Of a stretch of 33,109 nucleotides of DNA, positions 24,134-33,000 are shown in pieces. A model generated the notes under the pieces. The model was not told the origin of the DNA. It was given only the letters and a program-made list of their open reading frames with translations, and searched no databases. A program made the position numbers and the translations under genes. The stretch is from Paludibacter sp. (lineage in GTDB: Bacteria; Bacteroidota; Bacteroidia; Bacteroidales; Paludibacteraceae): assembly GCA_009781075.1 (NCBI GenBank), contig WQYU01000011.1, positions 1-33,109 of the forward strand, given 5' to 3'. The number at the start of each line of letters is the position of its first letter. The first letter of the stretch is position 1.

Positions 24134-25804
24134 TCAAAATTGTTGATTATCATCAGTATGTGCGATTGCCGTTGAATATGTTTTATATCCGCCGGAAAGG
24201 TTTTTTACGTTTTTAAAACCGTGAGCCGTCAAAATTTTTAGCGCCAAATAACCTCTTAATCCAACGGCACAATAAACAAAAATTTCCTTATCTTTTGGGA
24301 TTTCATTTATGCGGCTGCGTAGTTGGTCAAGGGGAATATTTACCGAGTTATTGATTGCCCCAAAGTCATTCTCTTCTTTGGTACGAACATCAAGTAAAAA
24401 TATTTTTTCTTTTTCTGCCGAAAGAATTTGCCGCCAAGTAACTATTGGCATTGCCCCGCTGATAATATTACTTGCAGTATAACCTGCAATAGCAACAGGG
24501 TCTTTGGCTGACGAAAATGGCGGTGCGTATGCATGTTCAAGTTTTATCAAGTCATAAACAGTTCCACCATTTTTTATTAACAGCGCAATTTGGTCAATAC
24601 GCTTATCCACACCTTCGTAACCAACACATTGTCCGCCAAAAAGTTTCCCGCTTTCAGGGTCGAAAGTGAGTTTTATTGTTAATGGTTGAGCATTAGGATA
24701 ATATCCTGCATGTGATGAAGAATGAGTCGTTGAACTGAAAAATTCAATTCCTGCCTGTTCCAATTGCTTTGCAGCAAGCCCTGTGGTGGCAACTGTCATA
24801 TCAAAAACTTTTGCAATGGCAGTACCTATCGCACCTTCATATTTTATTTTATTGCCAAAAACCATATTATCAGCCACAATTCGTCCTTGACGGTTGGCAG
24901 GATTTGCCAAATAATTAAGCCATGACTTGCCTGTGAGCGGATGAGGAAATTCTATCGCATCACCAACGGCATAGACATCTTTTGCAGAAGTTTCCATATA
25001 TTCATTTACCCAAATTCCGCCTCTTTCGCCCGTTTGCAAGCCCGCTGCCTTTGCCAAAGCAGTATCAGGTCGAACTCCAATTGAAAGAATAACCATATCG
25101 GTAGCAATACTTTCACCTGAGGAGAAAAATACCACAATCCTATTATCTTGTTTTTCAAACCTTTCAACAGTATGCTCAAGATAAAGTTTAATTCCCTTTT
25201 GTATAAGATGTTGATGTAGATGAGATGCAATGGAAAAATCAACCGGAGCCATCACCTGATTTATCATCTCAACGATAGAAATTTCAGCCCCTGCATTATG
25301 AAGATTTTCAGCCATTTCCAATCCGATAAACCCTGCACCAACAACCACCGCACTTTCAACTGAATGAGATGCTATATAATTTTTGATATTATCAGTATTT
25401 TCAACATTTCTCAACACAAAAATTCCTTCCGAATCAATACCTTTTAGCGGCGGTCGCACAGGCAAAGCCCCCGGCGAGATTAAAAGTTTATCATAATTTT
25501 CTGTATAAACCGAGCCATCTACACAGCGCACCTGAACCGTTTTTGCACTGGTGTCAATGGAAATTGCCTCATTTTCGACTCGCACACTGACGTTATAACG
25601 CTTTCCAAACGATTTAGGAGTTTGCAGAAAAAGGTCATCACGCTCGGTAATAATTCCGCCAATGTAATAAGGCAATCCGCAATTTGCATAAGAAATATAT
25701 CTACTTTTTTCAAGCAAAATAATTTCTGCAAATTCGTCAGCACGGCGAATTCTTGCCGCCGCTGTGGCGCCTCCTGCCACTCCTCCAATAATCACATGTT
25801 TCAT
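24134..25804 (-). CDS. CoA-disulfide reductase fused to a rhodanese domain
   Basis: A 556-residue flavoprotein of the pyridine nucleotide-disulfide oxidoreductase family. Seen: FAD motif GGVAGGATAAARIRR at 7-21, the single active cysteine C42 in SYANCGLPYYIGG, NAD(P)H motif GAGFIG near 155-160, a second FAD block YAVGDA at about 277-282, and HAYAPPFSSAKDP near 423-435. The C-terminal rhodanese domain (about 450-545) carries LLDVRTKEEN and the catalytic loop YCAVGLRGY (Cys near 511). Known fused enzymes reduce CoA disulfide or CoA persulfide with NAD(P)H and may act on polysulfide or elemental sulfur. It is the last of four minus-strand genes, 34 bases after pnuC. There is no direct evidence that the four share a pathway. 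Confidence 0.88.
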   Translation of the reverse strand: MKHVIIGGVAGGATAAARIRRADEFAEIILLEKSRYISYANCGLPYYIGGIITERDDLFLQTPKSFGKRYNVSVRVENEAISIDTSAKTVQVRCVDGSVYTENYDKLLISPGALPVRPPLKGIDSEGIFVLRNVENTDNIKNYIASHSVESAVVVGAGFIGLEMAENLHNAGAEISIVEMINQVMAPVDFSIASHLHQHLIQKGIKLYLEHTVERFEKQDNRIVVFFSSGESIATDMVILSIGVRPDTALAKAAGLQTGERGGIWVNEYMETSAKDVYAVGDAIEFPHPLTGKSWLNYLANPANRQGRIVADNMVFGNKIKYEGAIGTAIAKVFDMTVATTGLAAKQLEQAGIEFFSSTTHSSSHAGYYPNAQPLTIKLTFDPESGKLFGGQCVGYEGVDKRIDQIALLIKNGGTVYDLIKLEHAYAPPFSSAKDPVAIAGYTASNIISGAMPIVTWRQILSAEKEKIFLLDVRTKEENDFGAINNSVNIPLDQLRSRINEIPKDKEIFVYCAVGLRGYLALKILTAHGFKNVKNLSGGYKTYSTAIAHTDDNQQF

Positions 25805-25838
25805 TTTTTATTATAATTATTTATTATTAAAAAATATA

Positions 25839-26432
25839 TTAAAGATTAACCATAGATTTTTTCCATCTGAAATATCCGAAAATTCCCATAATTGCATAAA
25901 CTGCAAATAAACAAGAAGTTATGTAAAGTCCCTGATAGATATACAACCACACAGCAAAAGAATCGGCAACGATAAAAATCAGCCAGTTTTCGAGCAGTTT
26001 GCCGGCAAGCATAAAAGTAGCCACAACACACAAAGCAGTTGCAAACGAATCTCCAAAAGGAATATTTGAGTTTGTAAAATATTTTAACACAAAAAAATAT
26101 GCAAAAAATATTAATATAGCCATAGTTGCATAAACAATCCATTGCTTCGGTTTAGTTTTTTGTATAATTAATTGATTATCAGCATTTTCATTTTTACCAA
26201 ATTTCCAGTTCCAAAATCCGTAAATGCTAATAAGAGCGTAATAAAGTTGCAAAGTCAAAGCGGCGTAAACTTTCGACTGAAAAAAAACCACAGCATAGCA
26301 AACAGCCGAAAGGAAACCAAAAATCCACAATGCAATTTTTTCATTTACAGAAAGATAGATATAAATCAAACTCAAAATTGTACCTGCAATTTCAAGCGGA
26401 TTTTCTGAAAAATATGTTAAAATTGCCTGCAT
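25839..26432 (-). CDS. pnuC: PnuC-type vitamin transporter (nicotinamide riboside or thiamine)
   Basis: A 197-residue inner-membrane protein with about seven hydrophobic segments. Family marks are WNWKFG (the WxxW region) in the middle and the C-terminal run LLENWLIFIVADSFAVWLY, IYQGLYITS and IMGIFGYFRWKKS. PnuC family members facilitate uptake of nicotinamide riboside. In Bacteroidota some carry thiamine instead and sit with thiamine pyrophosphokinase behind a TPP riboswitch. Neither is present here, so the substrate is left open. The gene begins three bases after the uvrA fragment stop and is followed by the CoA-disulfide reductase gene, so it may be transcribed with them. No riboswitch leader can exist in the three-base gap. 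Confidence 0.88.
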   Translation of the reverse strand: MQAILTYFSENPLEIAGTILSLIYIYLSVNEKIALWIFGFLSAVCYAVVFFQSKVYAALTLQLYYALISIYGFWNWKFGKNENADNQLIIQKTKPKQWIVYATMAILIFFAYFFVLKYFTNSNIPFGDSFATALCVVATFMLAGKLLENWLIFIVADSFAVWLYIYQGLYITSCLFAVYAIMGIFGYFRWKKSMVNL

Positions 26433-26435
26433 TTT

Positions 26436-27530
26436 TTATTGAATAATTTTATTTTTTAAAAATTGCCCCGTGTAACTTTTTTCACATTCAATAATTTTTT
26501 CGGGATTACCTTCAAAGACAATTTCACCTCCAAATTCACCTCCTTCGGGACCTAAATCAATTATGTGGTCTGCACATTTAATAATTTCGGGATTATGTTC
26601 GATGATAATAACCGTATGTCCTTTGGAAATCAGAGCATTAAGTGCTATAAGCAAAGTTTTAATGTCGTGGAAATGCAGCCCTGTTGTTGGCTCGTCGAAA
26701 ATGAAAATCGTCGGTTCGGGCTTTTCGTTAGCCAAAAAAGAAGCAAGTTTAATGCGCTGACTTTCGCCGCCCGAAAGCGTAGAAGACGATTGACCGAGTT
26801 TTAAATAACCAACACCAACGTCCTGCAAAGGTTGAAGCCGCCGAACGATGCGTTTCTCAACCGTTCCGTTTGAATTAGAAAAAAAATCAATTGCCTGATT
26901 GACATTCATTTCCAATATATTAAAAATATTTACACCCTTATATTGAACTTCTAAAATTTCAGGCTTAAAACGTTGCCCTTTACAACTTTCGCATTCAAGT
27001 GTCAGGTCAGCCATAAACTGCATTTCAACAGTAACCGTACCCTCTCCCAAACATTCCTCGCAACGCCCTCCGGGGATATTAAATGAAAAAAAAGACGCGG
27101 GAAAATTCATCTGTCGGGCAAGTTGCTGTTCGGAAAAAAGACGCCGAATTTCATCATAGGCTTTTATATAAGTTACTGGATTTGAGCGTGTTGAGCGCCC
27201 AATTGGATTCTGGTCAATAAATTCAATATCTTTTGCGAGCATCATACTCCCTCTCAAAATGTCGAATTTTCCTGTTTGTTCGGCAGCCCCGCCGTAATAT
27301 TTTTTCAGCGCAGGATACAAAATTTTACCGACAAGCGACGACTTCCCCGAACCGCTCACACCCGTTACTACTGTCATTACATTTAACGGAAACCGCACAT
27401 TCAAATTTTTTAAATTATTTTCGCGTGCACCAACAATCTCAATATAATTATTCCATTGGCGGCGTTGAGGAACGGGGATTTTTTCTTCCCCAAGTAGATA
27501 TTTTAATGTGTATGAATTTGTTGTATTCAA
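26436..27530 (-). CDS. uvrA: C-terminal half of UvrA (5'-truncated gene or stand-alone half)
   Basis: A 364-residue frame corresponding only to the second ATPase module of UvrA, which is about 940 residues when complete. Seen: GARENNLKNLNVRFPLN, Walker A GVSGSGKS (57-64), zinc-binding C157/C160 and C180/C183, the signature LSGGESQRIKLA from 252, Walker B IFIFDEPTTGLH with D279-E280, and a normal C-terminus with YTGQFLKNK. The frame opens at the stop of the upstream acetyltransferase gene, and the only early starts are TTG (27530) or a weaker codon. The next ATG falls after residue 50. The N-terminal ATPase, UvrB-binding and first zinc regions are absent from the whole window. All visible motifs are intact and there are no internal stops. 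It is either a fresh truncation or a retained half-protein. Confidence 0.83.
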   Translation of the reverse strand: MNTTNSYTLKYLLGEEKIPVPQRRQWNNYIEIVGARENNLKNLNVRFPLNVMTVVTGVSGSGKSSLVGKILYPALKKYYGGAAEQTGKFDILRGSMMLAKDIEFIDQNPIGRSTRSNPVTYIKAYDEIRRLFSEQQLARQMNFPASFFSFNIPGGRCEECLGEGTVTVEMQFMADLTLECESCKGQRFKPEILEVQYKGVNIFNILEMNVNQAIDFFSNSNGTVEKRIVRRLQPLQDVGVGYLKLGQSSSTLSGGESQRIKLASFLANEKPEPTIFIFDEPTTGLHFHDIKTLLIALNALISKGHTVIIIEHNPEIIKCADHIIDLGPEGGEFGGEIVFEGNPEKIIECEKSYTGQFLKNKIIQ

Positions 27531-27545
27531 TATTAATAATTTATT

Positions 27546-28118
27546 TTAAATCGGAGTAATACTCTCATTTTCATACTTATATCGTTCGCCTGTTTCCGGA
27601 CAAACGCCAATTCCGTCTTGGTCAAAATGCAATTTATAACCGTTTTTGCTTACCCAGCCAATTTGTCGTGCAGGATTTCCAACAACCAAAGCGTATGGCT
27701 TAACCGACTTTGTAACCACGCTTCCCGCGCCGATAAGCGCATATTCGCCGATTTCGTTTCCACATATAATCGTTGCATTTGCTCCAACAGATGCACCCCT
27801 GCGCAAAATTGTCGGCTGATATTCGTTTTTGCGATTAACATGGCTGCGCGGATTTATCACATTTGTAAAAACCATCGACGGACCGAGAAAAACATCATCC
27901 TCGCAAACCACACCGGTATAAACCGACACATTATTTTGAATTTTAACATTGCGTCCCAAAACTACTTGTGGCGAAATAACAACATTTTGACCGATATTAC
28001 AATCCTCGCCAATCACGCAATTCGGCATAATATGCGAAAAATGCCAAATTTTTGTGCCATTGCCAATTATAGCACCATTATCAATTACGGCAGTTTCATG
28101 TGAAAAAAAATCGTTCAT
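27546..28118 (-). CDS. wbpD: Acetyltransferase of WbpD/WlbB type for UDP-2,3-diamino-uronate sugars
   Basis: A 190-residue left-handed beta-helix (hexapeptide) protein. The order ETAVIDNGAIIGNGTKIWHF, CNIGQNVVISPQVVLG, VCEDDVFLGPSMVFTNVINP, RGASVGANATIICGN and YALIGAGSVVTKSV with NPARQIGWVSKNGYKL closely follows WbpD/WlbB. Those enzymes N-acetylate the 3-amino group of UDP-2-acetamido-3-amino-2,3-dideoxy-glucuronate with acetyl-CoA, giving a building block of O-antigen-like polysaccharides. The protein should be a trimer in the cytoplasm. The other pathway genes are absent from the window, so the gene is isolated. It has a TAATTTTG box on the minus strand at 28142-28149. It is the first of the four-gene minus-strand run. 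Confidence 0.87.
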   Translation of the reverse strand: MNDFFSHETAVIDNGAIIGNGTKIWHFSHIMPNCVIGEDCNIGQNVVISPQVVLGRNVKIQNNVSVYTGVVCEDDVFLGPSMVFTNVINPRSHVNRKNEYQPTILRRGASVGANATIICGNEIGEYALIGAGSVVTKSVKPYALVVGNPARQIGWVSKNGYKLHFDQDGIGVCPETGERYKYENESITPI

Positions 28119-28141
28119 ATTTTTATAAAAAAATTACTCTG

Positions 28142-28149
28142 CAAAATTA
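28142..28149 (-). promoter_or_regulatory. Predicted -7 box for the WbpD-like gene
   Basis: TAATTTTG on the minus strand, 23 bases before the ATG at 28118, matches TAnnTTTG. The nearest TTG upstream is 24 bases away, slightly longer than usual. Confidence 0.42.
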
Positions 28150-28326
28150 GCGCAATTTTTTCAATATAAGTGCCAAGCATTAATATTTTTCTATAAAAAA
28201 TAATTGAGAAGATCTCTGAGTAGCAAGTATTTTATTTATAATACTTTAATCATTTTAAAAAAAAATCATCCGAAAAAAAAATTGTAAGATACTAAAAATC
28301 AATAAGAAGAATTTGTGATTTTTTTA

Positions 28327-28334
28327 TAACTTTG
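28327..28334 (+). promoter_or_regulatory. Predicted -7 box for tpiA-tsaC
   Basis: TAACTTTG on the plus strand lies 31 bases before the tpiA ATG and fits TAnnTTTG. The -33 region has no TTG at the usual 19-21 base distance. The whole 28119-28365 interval is the divergent spacer between wbpD and tpiA and holds no gene. Confidence 0.42.
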
Positions 28335-28365
28335 TACCGTTTTTTTAGTTTTTTTTAAATAATTT

Positions 28366-29118
28366 ATGAGAAAAAATATTGTAGCAGGGAATTGGAAAAT
28401 GAATACCACCATGCAAGAAGGCGTTGCTTTGGCTGACCAAATAAAAAACTTACTTATCAAAAGCCCAAATTGCGAGGTTGTTTTGTGCGTACCTTTTACA
28501 CATTTGACAAGTATTGCTCAAACGGTCAATGGCAGTATAATTGCAATTGGAGCAGAAAATTGTTCCGACAAAGAATCGGGAGCATACACAGGCGAAATTT
28601 CGGCAGCAATGGTGCGTTCCACAGGTGCAAAATATGTGATAATTGGGCATTCCGAGCGGCGTACATATTATGGTGAAACTGCTGAAATTCTGAAAGAAAA
28701 AGTCCTTTTGGCATTGAAAAATGATTTGATACCTGTCTTTTGTATTGGCGAGGTCAAAGAGGAACGTCAGGCGGACAAACAAAATGATATTGTGAAAGCC
28801 CAACTTGAAAAATCGGTTTTCAACCTTTCGGTAGATGATTTTAGCAAAATTGTGTTTGCATACGAGCCGGTTTGGGCTATCGGAACGGGCTTGACTGCCA
28901 CCCCAGAGCAGGCGCAACAGATGCATGCCTGCATACGGCAACTAATTGCCGAAAAATACGGCAATACGATTGCTCAAAATACATCTATTCTTTACGGCGG
29001 AAGTTGTAATGCGCAAAATGCTGCTACGCTTTTTGCAAATCATGATGTTGATGGCGGACTTATTGGCAGTGCGTCTCTGAAAGCCACTGATTTTAAGGCA
29101 ATTATTGATGCAATATAA
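28366..29118 (+). CDS. tpiA: Triosephosphate isomerase
   Basis: A 250-residue TIM-barrel enzyme that interconverts dihydroxyacetone phosphate and glyceraldehyde 3-phosphate in glycolysis. Seen: N9 and K11 in AGNWKMN, catalytic H95 in IIGHSERR, catalytic E167 in [11 protein letters not shown] (followed by flexible loop 6), and the phosphate-binding [10 protein letters not shown] and [10 protein letters not shown] near the C-terminus. The length is typical. The tsaC gene starts three bases after its stop codon, so the two are almost certainly co-transcribed. A -7 box lies at 28327-28334. Confidence 0.96.
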   Translation: MRKNIVAGNWKMNTTMQEGVALADQIKNLLIKSPNCEVVLCVPFTHLTSIAQTVNGSIIAIGAENCSDKESGAYTGEISAAMVRSTGAKYVIIGHSERRTYYGETAEILKEKVLLALKNDLIPVFCIGEVKEERQADKQNDIVKAQLEKSVFNLSVDDFSKIVFAYEPVWAIGTGLTATPEQAQQMHACIRQLIAEKYGNTIAQNTSILYGGSCNAQNAATLFANHDVDGGLIGSASLKATDFKAIIDAI

Positions 29119-29121
29119 AAT

Positions 29122-29727
29122 ATGTTATTAAAAATTTACGAGAAAAATACGAATCCTGCACATATTCGTACGGTGGCTGATACCCTGCGCAGCGGTGGTG
29201 TGATTATTTTCCCAACCGACACTGTATATGCCTTTGGATGTGATTTATTTAATAAAAATGGCATAGAACAGATTGCAAAAATCAAAAATAAGGATTTGGC
29301 AAAAACGAATATGAGTTTTGTATGTTCTCAAATAAGTCAAATCAGCGAGTATGCCAAAATGTCGGATGTGGCTTATAAACTGATTAAAAGGAACTTACCC
29401 GGAGCTTTTACTTTTATTTTAAATGGCAATAATAATTTGCCCAAACTTTTTAAAAATCGTAAAACCGTAGGTGTCCGAATGCCTGATAACCCGATTGCCC
29501 TTGCCATTATCAACGAACTTGGGAACCCGCTGATGACAAGTTCGATATTTTATAACGACCAAACTACCGAATATATTACTGATCCCGAATTGATTGAGGA
29601 AAAATACGGCACACTTGTAGATTTGATTGTAGATGGCGGTGAAGGAGGACTAATTCCATCAACGATAGTCGATTGTACAACTGATGAAACATTTATTATC
29701 CGTCAGGGAGCAGGGGAACTTGTGTAA
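29122..29727 (+). CDS. tsaC: L-threonylcarbamoyladenylate synthase (TsaC/YrdC/Sua5 family)
   Basis: A 201-residue protein of the YrdC fold. It makes threonylcarbamoyl-AMP from threonine, bicarbonate and ATP, the first step of the universal t6A37 modification of tRNAs reading ANN codons. Seen: GGVIIFPTDTVYAFGCD, the KIKNKDLAKTN binding loop, LPGAFTFIL, KTVGVRMPDNP, and IPSTIVDCT with a closing IIRQGAGEL. It is the short form without the Sua5 C-terminal domain. It starts three bases after tpiA and has no promoter of its own. Confidence 0.92.
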   Translation: MLLKIYEKNTNPAHIRTVADTLRSGGVIIFPTDTVYAFGCDLFNKNGIEQIAKIKNKDLAKTNMSFVCSQISQISEYAKMSDVAYKLIKRNLPGAFTFILNGNNNLPKLFKNRKTVGVRMPDNPIALAIINELGNPLMTSSIFYNDQTTEYITDPELIEEKYGTLVDLIVDGGEGGLIPSTIVDCTTDETFIIRQGAGELV

Positions 29728-29810
29728 TTGTAATGCTTTCTCAATAAATCCTTAAAGTTTTTAAAAACCACAAGCGCAAAGTTTCTGTGCTCCACGCTTG
29801 AGTTGAGTGT

Positions 29811-29952
29811 CCCGCATTATTCATGTACTTCTCTTTTTTCATTGAAAATCAATCAATATGCTTGTTTTTATGACACCCAAAAATTGAGTATTGGGTTTTC
29901 CTATAACTATCACAAAACATGTGAGTTATAAAGTTTTGATGAATAATGCGGG
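29811..29952. repeat. Structured 142-base element with 14-base perfect terminal inverted repeats
   Basis: CCCGCATTATTCAT (29811-29824) and its exact complement (29939-29952) bound the element. Inside are further inverted pairs in nested or side-by-side order: ATTGA/TCAAT (29841-29853), ACCCAA/TTGGGT (29875-29896) and TATAACT/AGTTATA (29902-29930). The whole can fold as a multi-branched hairpin. There is no reading frame and no clear flanking duplication. It could be a MITE, a structured RNA, or the leftover ends of a larger transposon. Confidence 0.55.
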
Positions 29953-29995
29953 TTATACAAAACAAAAATAAGCAGTTATGTTTTAAGATAAAAAA

Positions 29996-30019
29996 AGTGG
30001 TGCGGAAATCCGCACCACT
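29996..30019 (-). terminator. Rho-independent terminator of the T9SS protein gene
   Basis: AGTGGTGCGGA (29996-30006) pairs exactly with TCCGCACCACT (30009-30019) around a two-base loop. On the minus strand the stem is followed by TTTTTT, and it lies 25 bases after the stop codon of the large gene. Confidence 0.85.
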
Positions 30020-30044
30020 CTACTAAAAAATACTTACAAAAAGG

Positions 30045-33000
30045 TTATTTCTTTATCAATTTCACAGTCGATTTTGAGGTCTGACTCTGCAAATCAAGGA
30101 AGTAAACCCCCGCAGATACATTACTAATATCAACCGTTTGATAAGCATCTTGAACCGGTAATTCTAATACTGTTTTGCCAGAAACATCATATATCTTAGC
30201 CTTGGAACCTGCTGCATTTGTAATTACAAATGTGCTGGATACAGGATTCGGATATACTGAAATATTACCGGTAGTATTATTATTCAATCCGGTTGTAACA
30301 GTTACTGATATATCGTCAAGCGTAATGATATACACATCATGACTGTTATTATGAACAAAAGCAATATATATTGTTTGACCTGCATAAGCGCTCAAATCAA
30401 TAGATACTTCTTTCCAAACATTACTTGTTAATGTTTCTTGATACAGCAAGTCTGTAAAATCAGCAGTATTGGTTCCTGTTGTAGAAACTCTTACTTCGTA
30501 ATGGTCATAAAAATAAATTGCATCAATAGCGCCAATCCAATATTTTAATTCTACAATACTTGAAGGAGGTAATTGCAATGGAGGTGTAATTAACCAGTTA
30601 TTTGGTGATAATGCTCCAACTGTATTGTAGTACGAAGCCGAACCCGCAGCAGTTGTACTATTGTGCCCTGCTACTGGCATAACGGTTCCATCTTGAGCAT
30701 AAAGCCAATTTTGCCAGTTCCATCCGTCTCCGTCTGCATCTATTATTGACCAGCAAGCAGGTGGGAAAGTTGCTCCCTCAAAGTCTTCTGTCCATGGGAA
30801 AGAAGTAACACCATCACAAGTAACGTTGGTAACTGTTTTGGTTATACTGTTATTGGCAGTATTTTCGTCTCCTGCCAAAACAACTTCAACGGTAATGGTG
30901 TGGTTACCTACTACGCTCAAATCGGCTGTAGCAGTAAATGTATAATTTGTTGTAGCACCCGGTGCGAGATTGCATGCAAAATTTTCTGTTATAGGAGTAC
31001 CTGCATCTACAGTTAATTTCATTTGTACAGAAGGAATAGGATTTCCTCCGGCATTTTTAATGGTTGCCGTGACAGGTTCTGTTGCGGTCAAATTCACTCC
31101 GCTTACAGGAGCTGTGATAGCCGTGATTGCAGCATCGTTTCCTAAAATAGCATCTACATTGATATCATCAATACCAAACGACCAATAAGATGTACCAATA
31201 TAATTCCATCTTAAAACAATGTAAGTTGCATCCGACAAATCTACTCCTGCATCTGCAAGATTATATTCTGCCTGAGTTACTGTAGTGGTAGCAGGTACAG
31301 TAAACAACGGAACATAAGAAGAAACATTACTTTGACTTCCTGTGATATAACCAATGGTAAAGGTTCCGTATGAAGTAGATTCATACTTGTACCAGAAGGA
31401 AATAGAAAGTTGTTCAAGTGATTTATCAAACGGAGGTAATACCACATAACTGTTTTCACCTGCATAATTTGGACCTCCCGTAAACATTAAGGAGTTCGGA
31501 CTGCTATGGTAAAAATTATATGTACCACTGCCTACAATATGCGGAACGTAAGTTGTAACATCGCCGGTTGAGTACCAGCAAGGAGGAACAATGCCCACTG
31601 TATTGTATGTTGTACCTGTATATCCATCAAAATTTTCTGTGAATGGATAGTCTGAAATTACATTACATATTGTATTGGTAATTGTAACGGTCATTGCATC
31701 GTTAGCCGGATTTCCGTCTCCTGCCAAAATTGCTCTTACTTTAACCGTATGGCTGCCTGGTGCACTCAAATCAGCAGTATTGGTTAAGGTGTAATTTAAA
31801 GAAGCCCCTGACGCAATAGAGGTCGAGAATGGTTCGGTTACCGGAGTTCCACCGTCAACTGTCAATTCCAGAGTCATAGAAGTAATGGCATTTTCACCAT
31901 TATTTCTAATTGTTGCAATAACAGGTTCGGTAGCAGATAAATTGAGTCCACTTACAGGAGCCGTGATAGCAGTAATGGCAGCATCATTTGCCTGCTGCGT
32001 GCCAACTATCATACGAATGGCTAATGCACCAAATCCGGGTATAGGAACTAAATCGGTACCTATTAACTGATAGAACAACTGGGTTGGATTTGAATCGTAC
32101 ATTATACTTAGGTAGGTTGTAGTTAACTGATTTACAATTAATGCGTATTTACCCGGAGTCAGCGCTGTTGCGGGAACATCAAAGGTAAAGAAACCGAGTC
32201 CGGTACGAGTTGCCGACTGGGTAAATAATGGCGTAGAATTAATCGTCAAATCTCCTGTCATTGCATACAACGAAATGCTAAAATTCAAAACTGACGGGTC
32301 GTAACCAAAACCTAAGGTTACCTGTAAAATACTCGTTGGCGATGTAATATCAAAGATATTACCAAAACTTACCGGTGCACCTGCTCCTATTCCATCATCT
32401 GTGCTTGATGCATCATCAACTGCATAAGTATCGGCTGTACCTGTGAAACTCATAGTAGAAGATGCTGTGGCTCCTTGTGTAGAAGTAACATTTGAAGCAA
32501 CTGTATTATTTCCCATAGCAGGATTAGCAGTTGCAGGCGTAACTGTCAAATTTGTGGAAGCACCTGAAGCAAGCGAAGCAACAGACGCATTTCCAACGGA
32601 AGTTCCGTTTAATGTTGTTGTCATCGTTACATTAGTTTGAGTTGCAGTTCCACCATTTTCCACTTTTGCTGTAACCGGAGGTAAAATTTGAGTTACCGGT
32701 ATCTGCGTGTAATATGCACCTGCAGACATTTCCAACAAGTTAGCAGAAGCCTCTTTTACCAAAATATCATCAACGGCAATGGCATCACCATCGTATGCCG
32801 CAGTAAATGCATGGAATCCCAGATAAAAATTACCTGTTGTCGAAGGCGTGAAAAAATAAGATACCTGAATCCAATCTTCAACAAATCCATTAAGAATTTT
32901 GTAAACTTCTGTACCTGCAGCCATAGCCGATGCTGATGCAGTTTGTGCTATTTTCACCTCAAAATTGTCTCCATCACCTTCCATATAACCGTACCTTGTC

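Larger units (their letters stand above)
29728..30044. other. Intergenic region between tsaC and the T9SS protein
   Basis: About 317 bases with no coding frame. It holds the structured element at 29811-29952 and the terminator at 29996-30019. A short CAAGCG/CGCTTG pair at 29771-29800 has no T run after it and was not counted as a terminator. Confidence 0.55.

Noticed and set aside
26433..26435. TPP or other riboswitch before pnuC.
   Set aside because: Only three bases separate pnuC from the uvrA fragment, so there is no room for a riboswitch.
29771..29800. CAAGCG/CGCTTG pair after tsaC as a terminator.
   Set aside because: Six-base arms with an 18-base loop and no T run after it.
30970..32936. 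Several plus-strand frames of 60-80 codons within the T9SS protein gene.
   Set aside because: They lie opposite a continuous, domain-rich minus-strand gene, and their sequences are Ala/Val-rich mirror translations with no family features.
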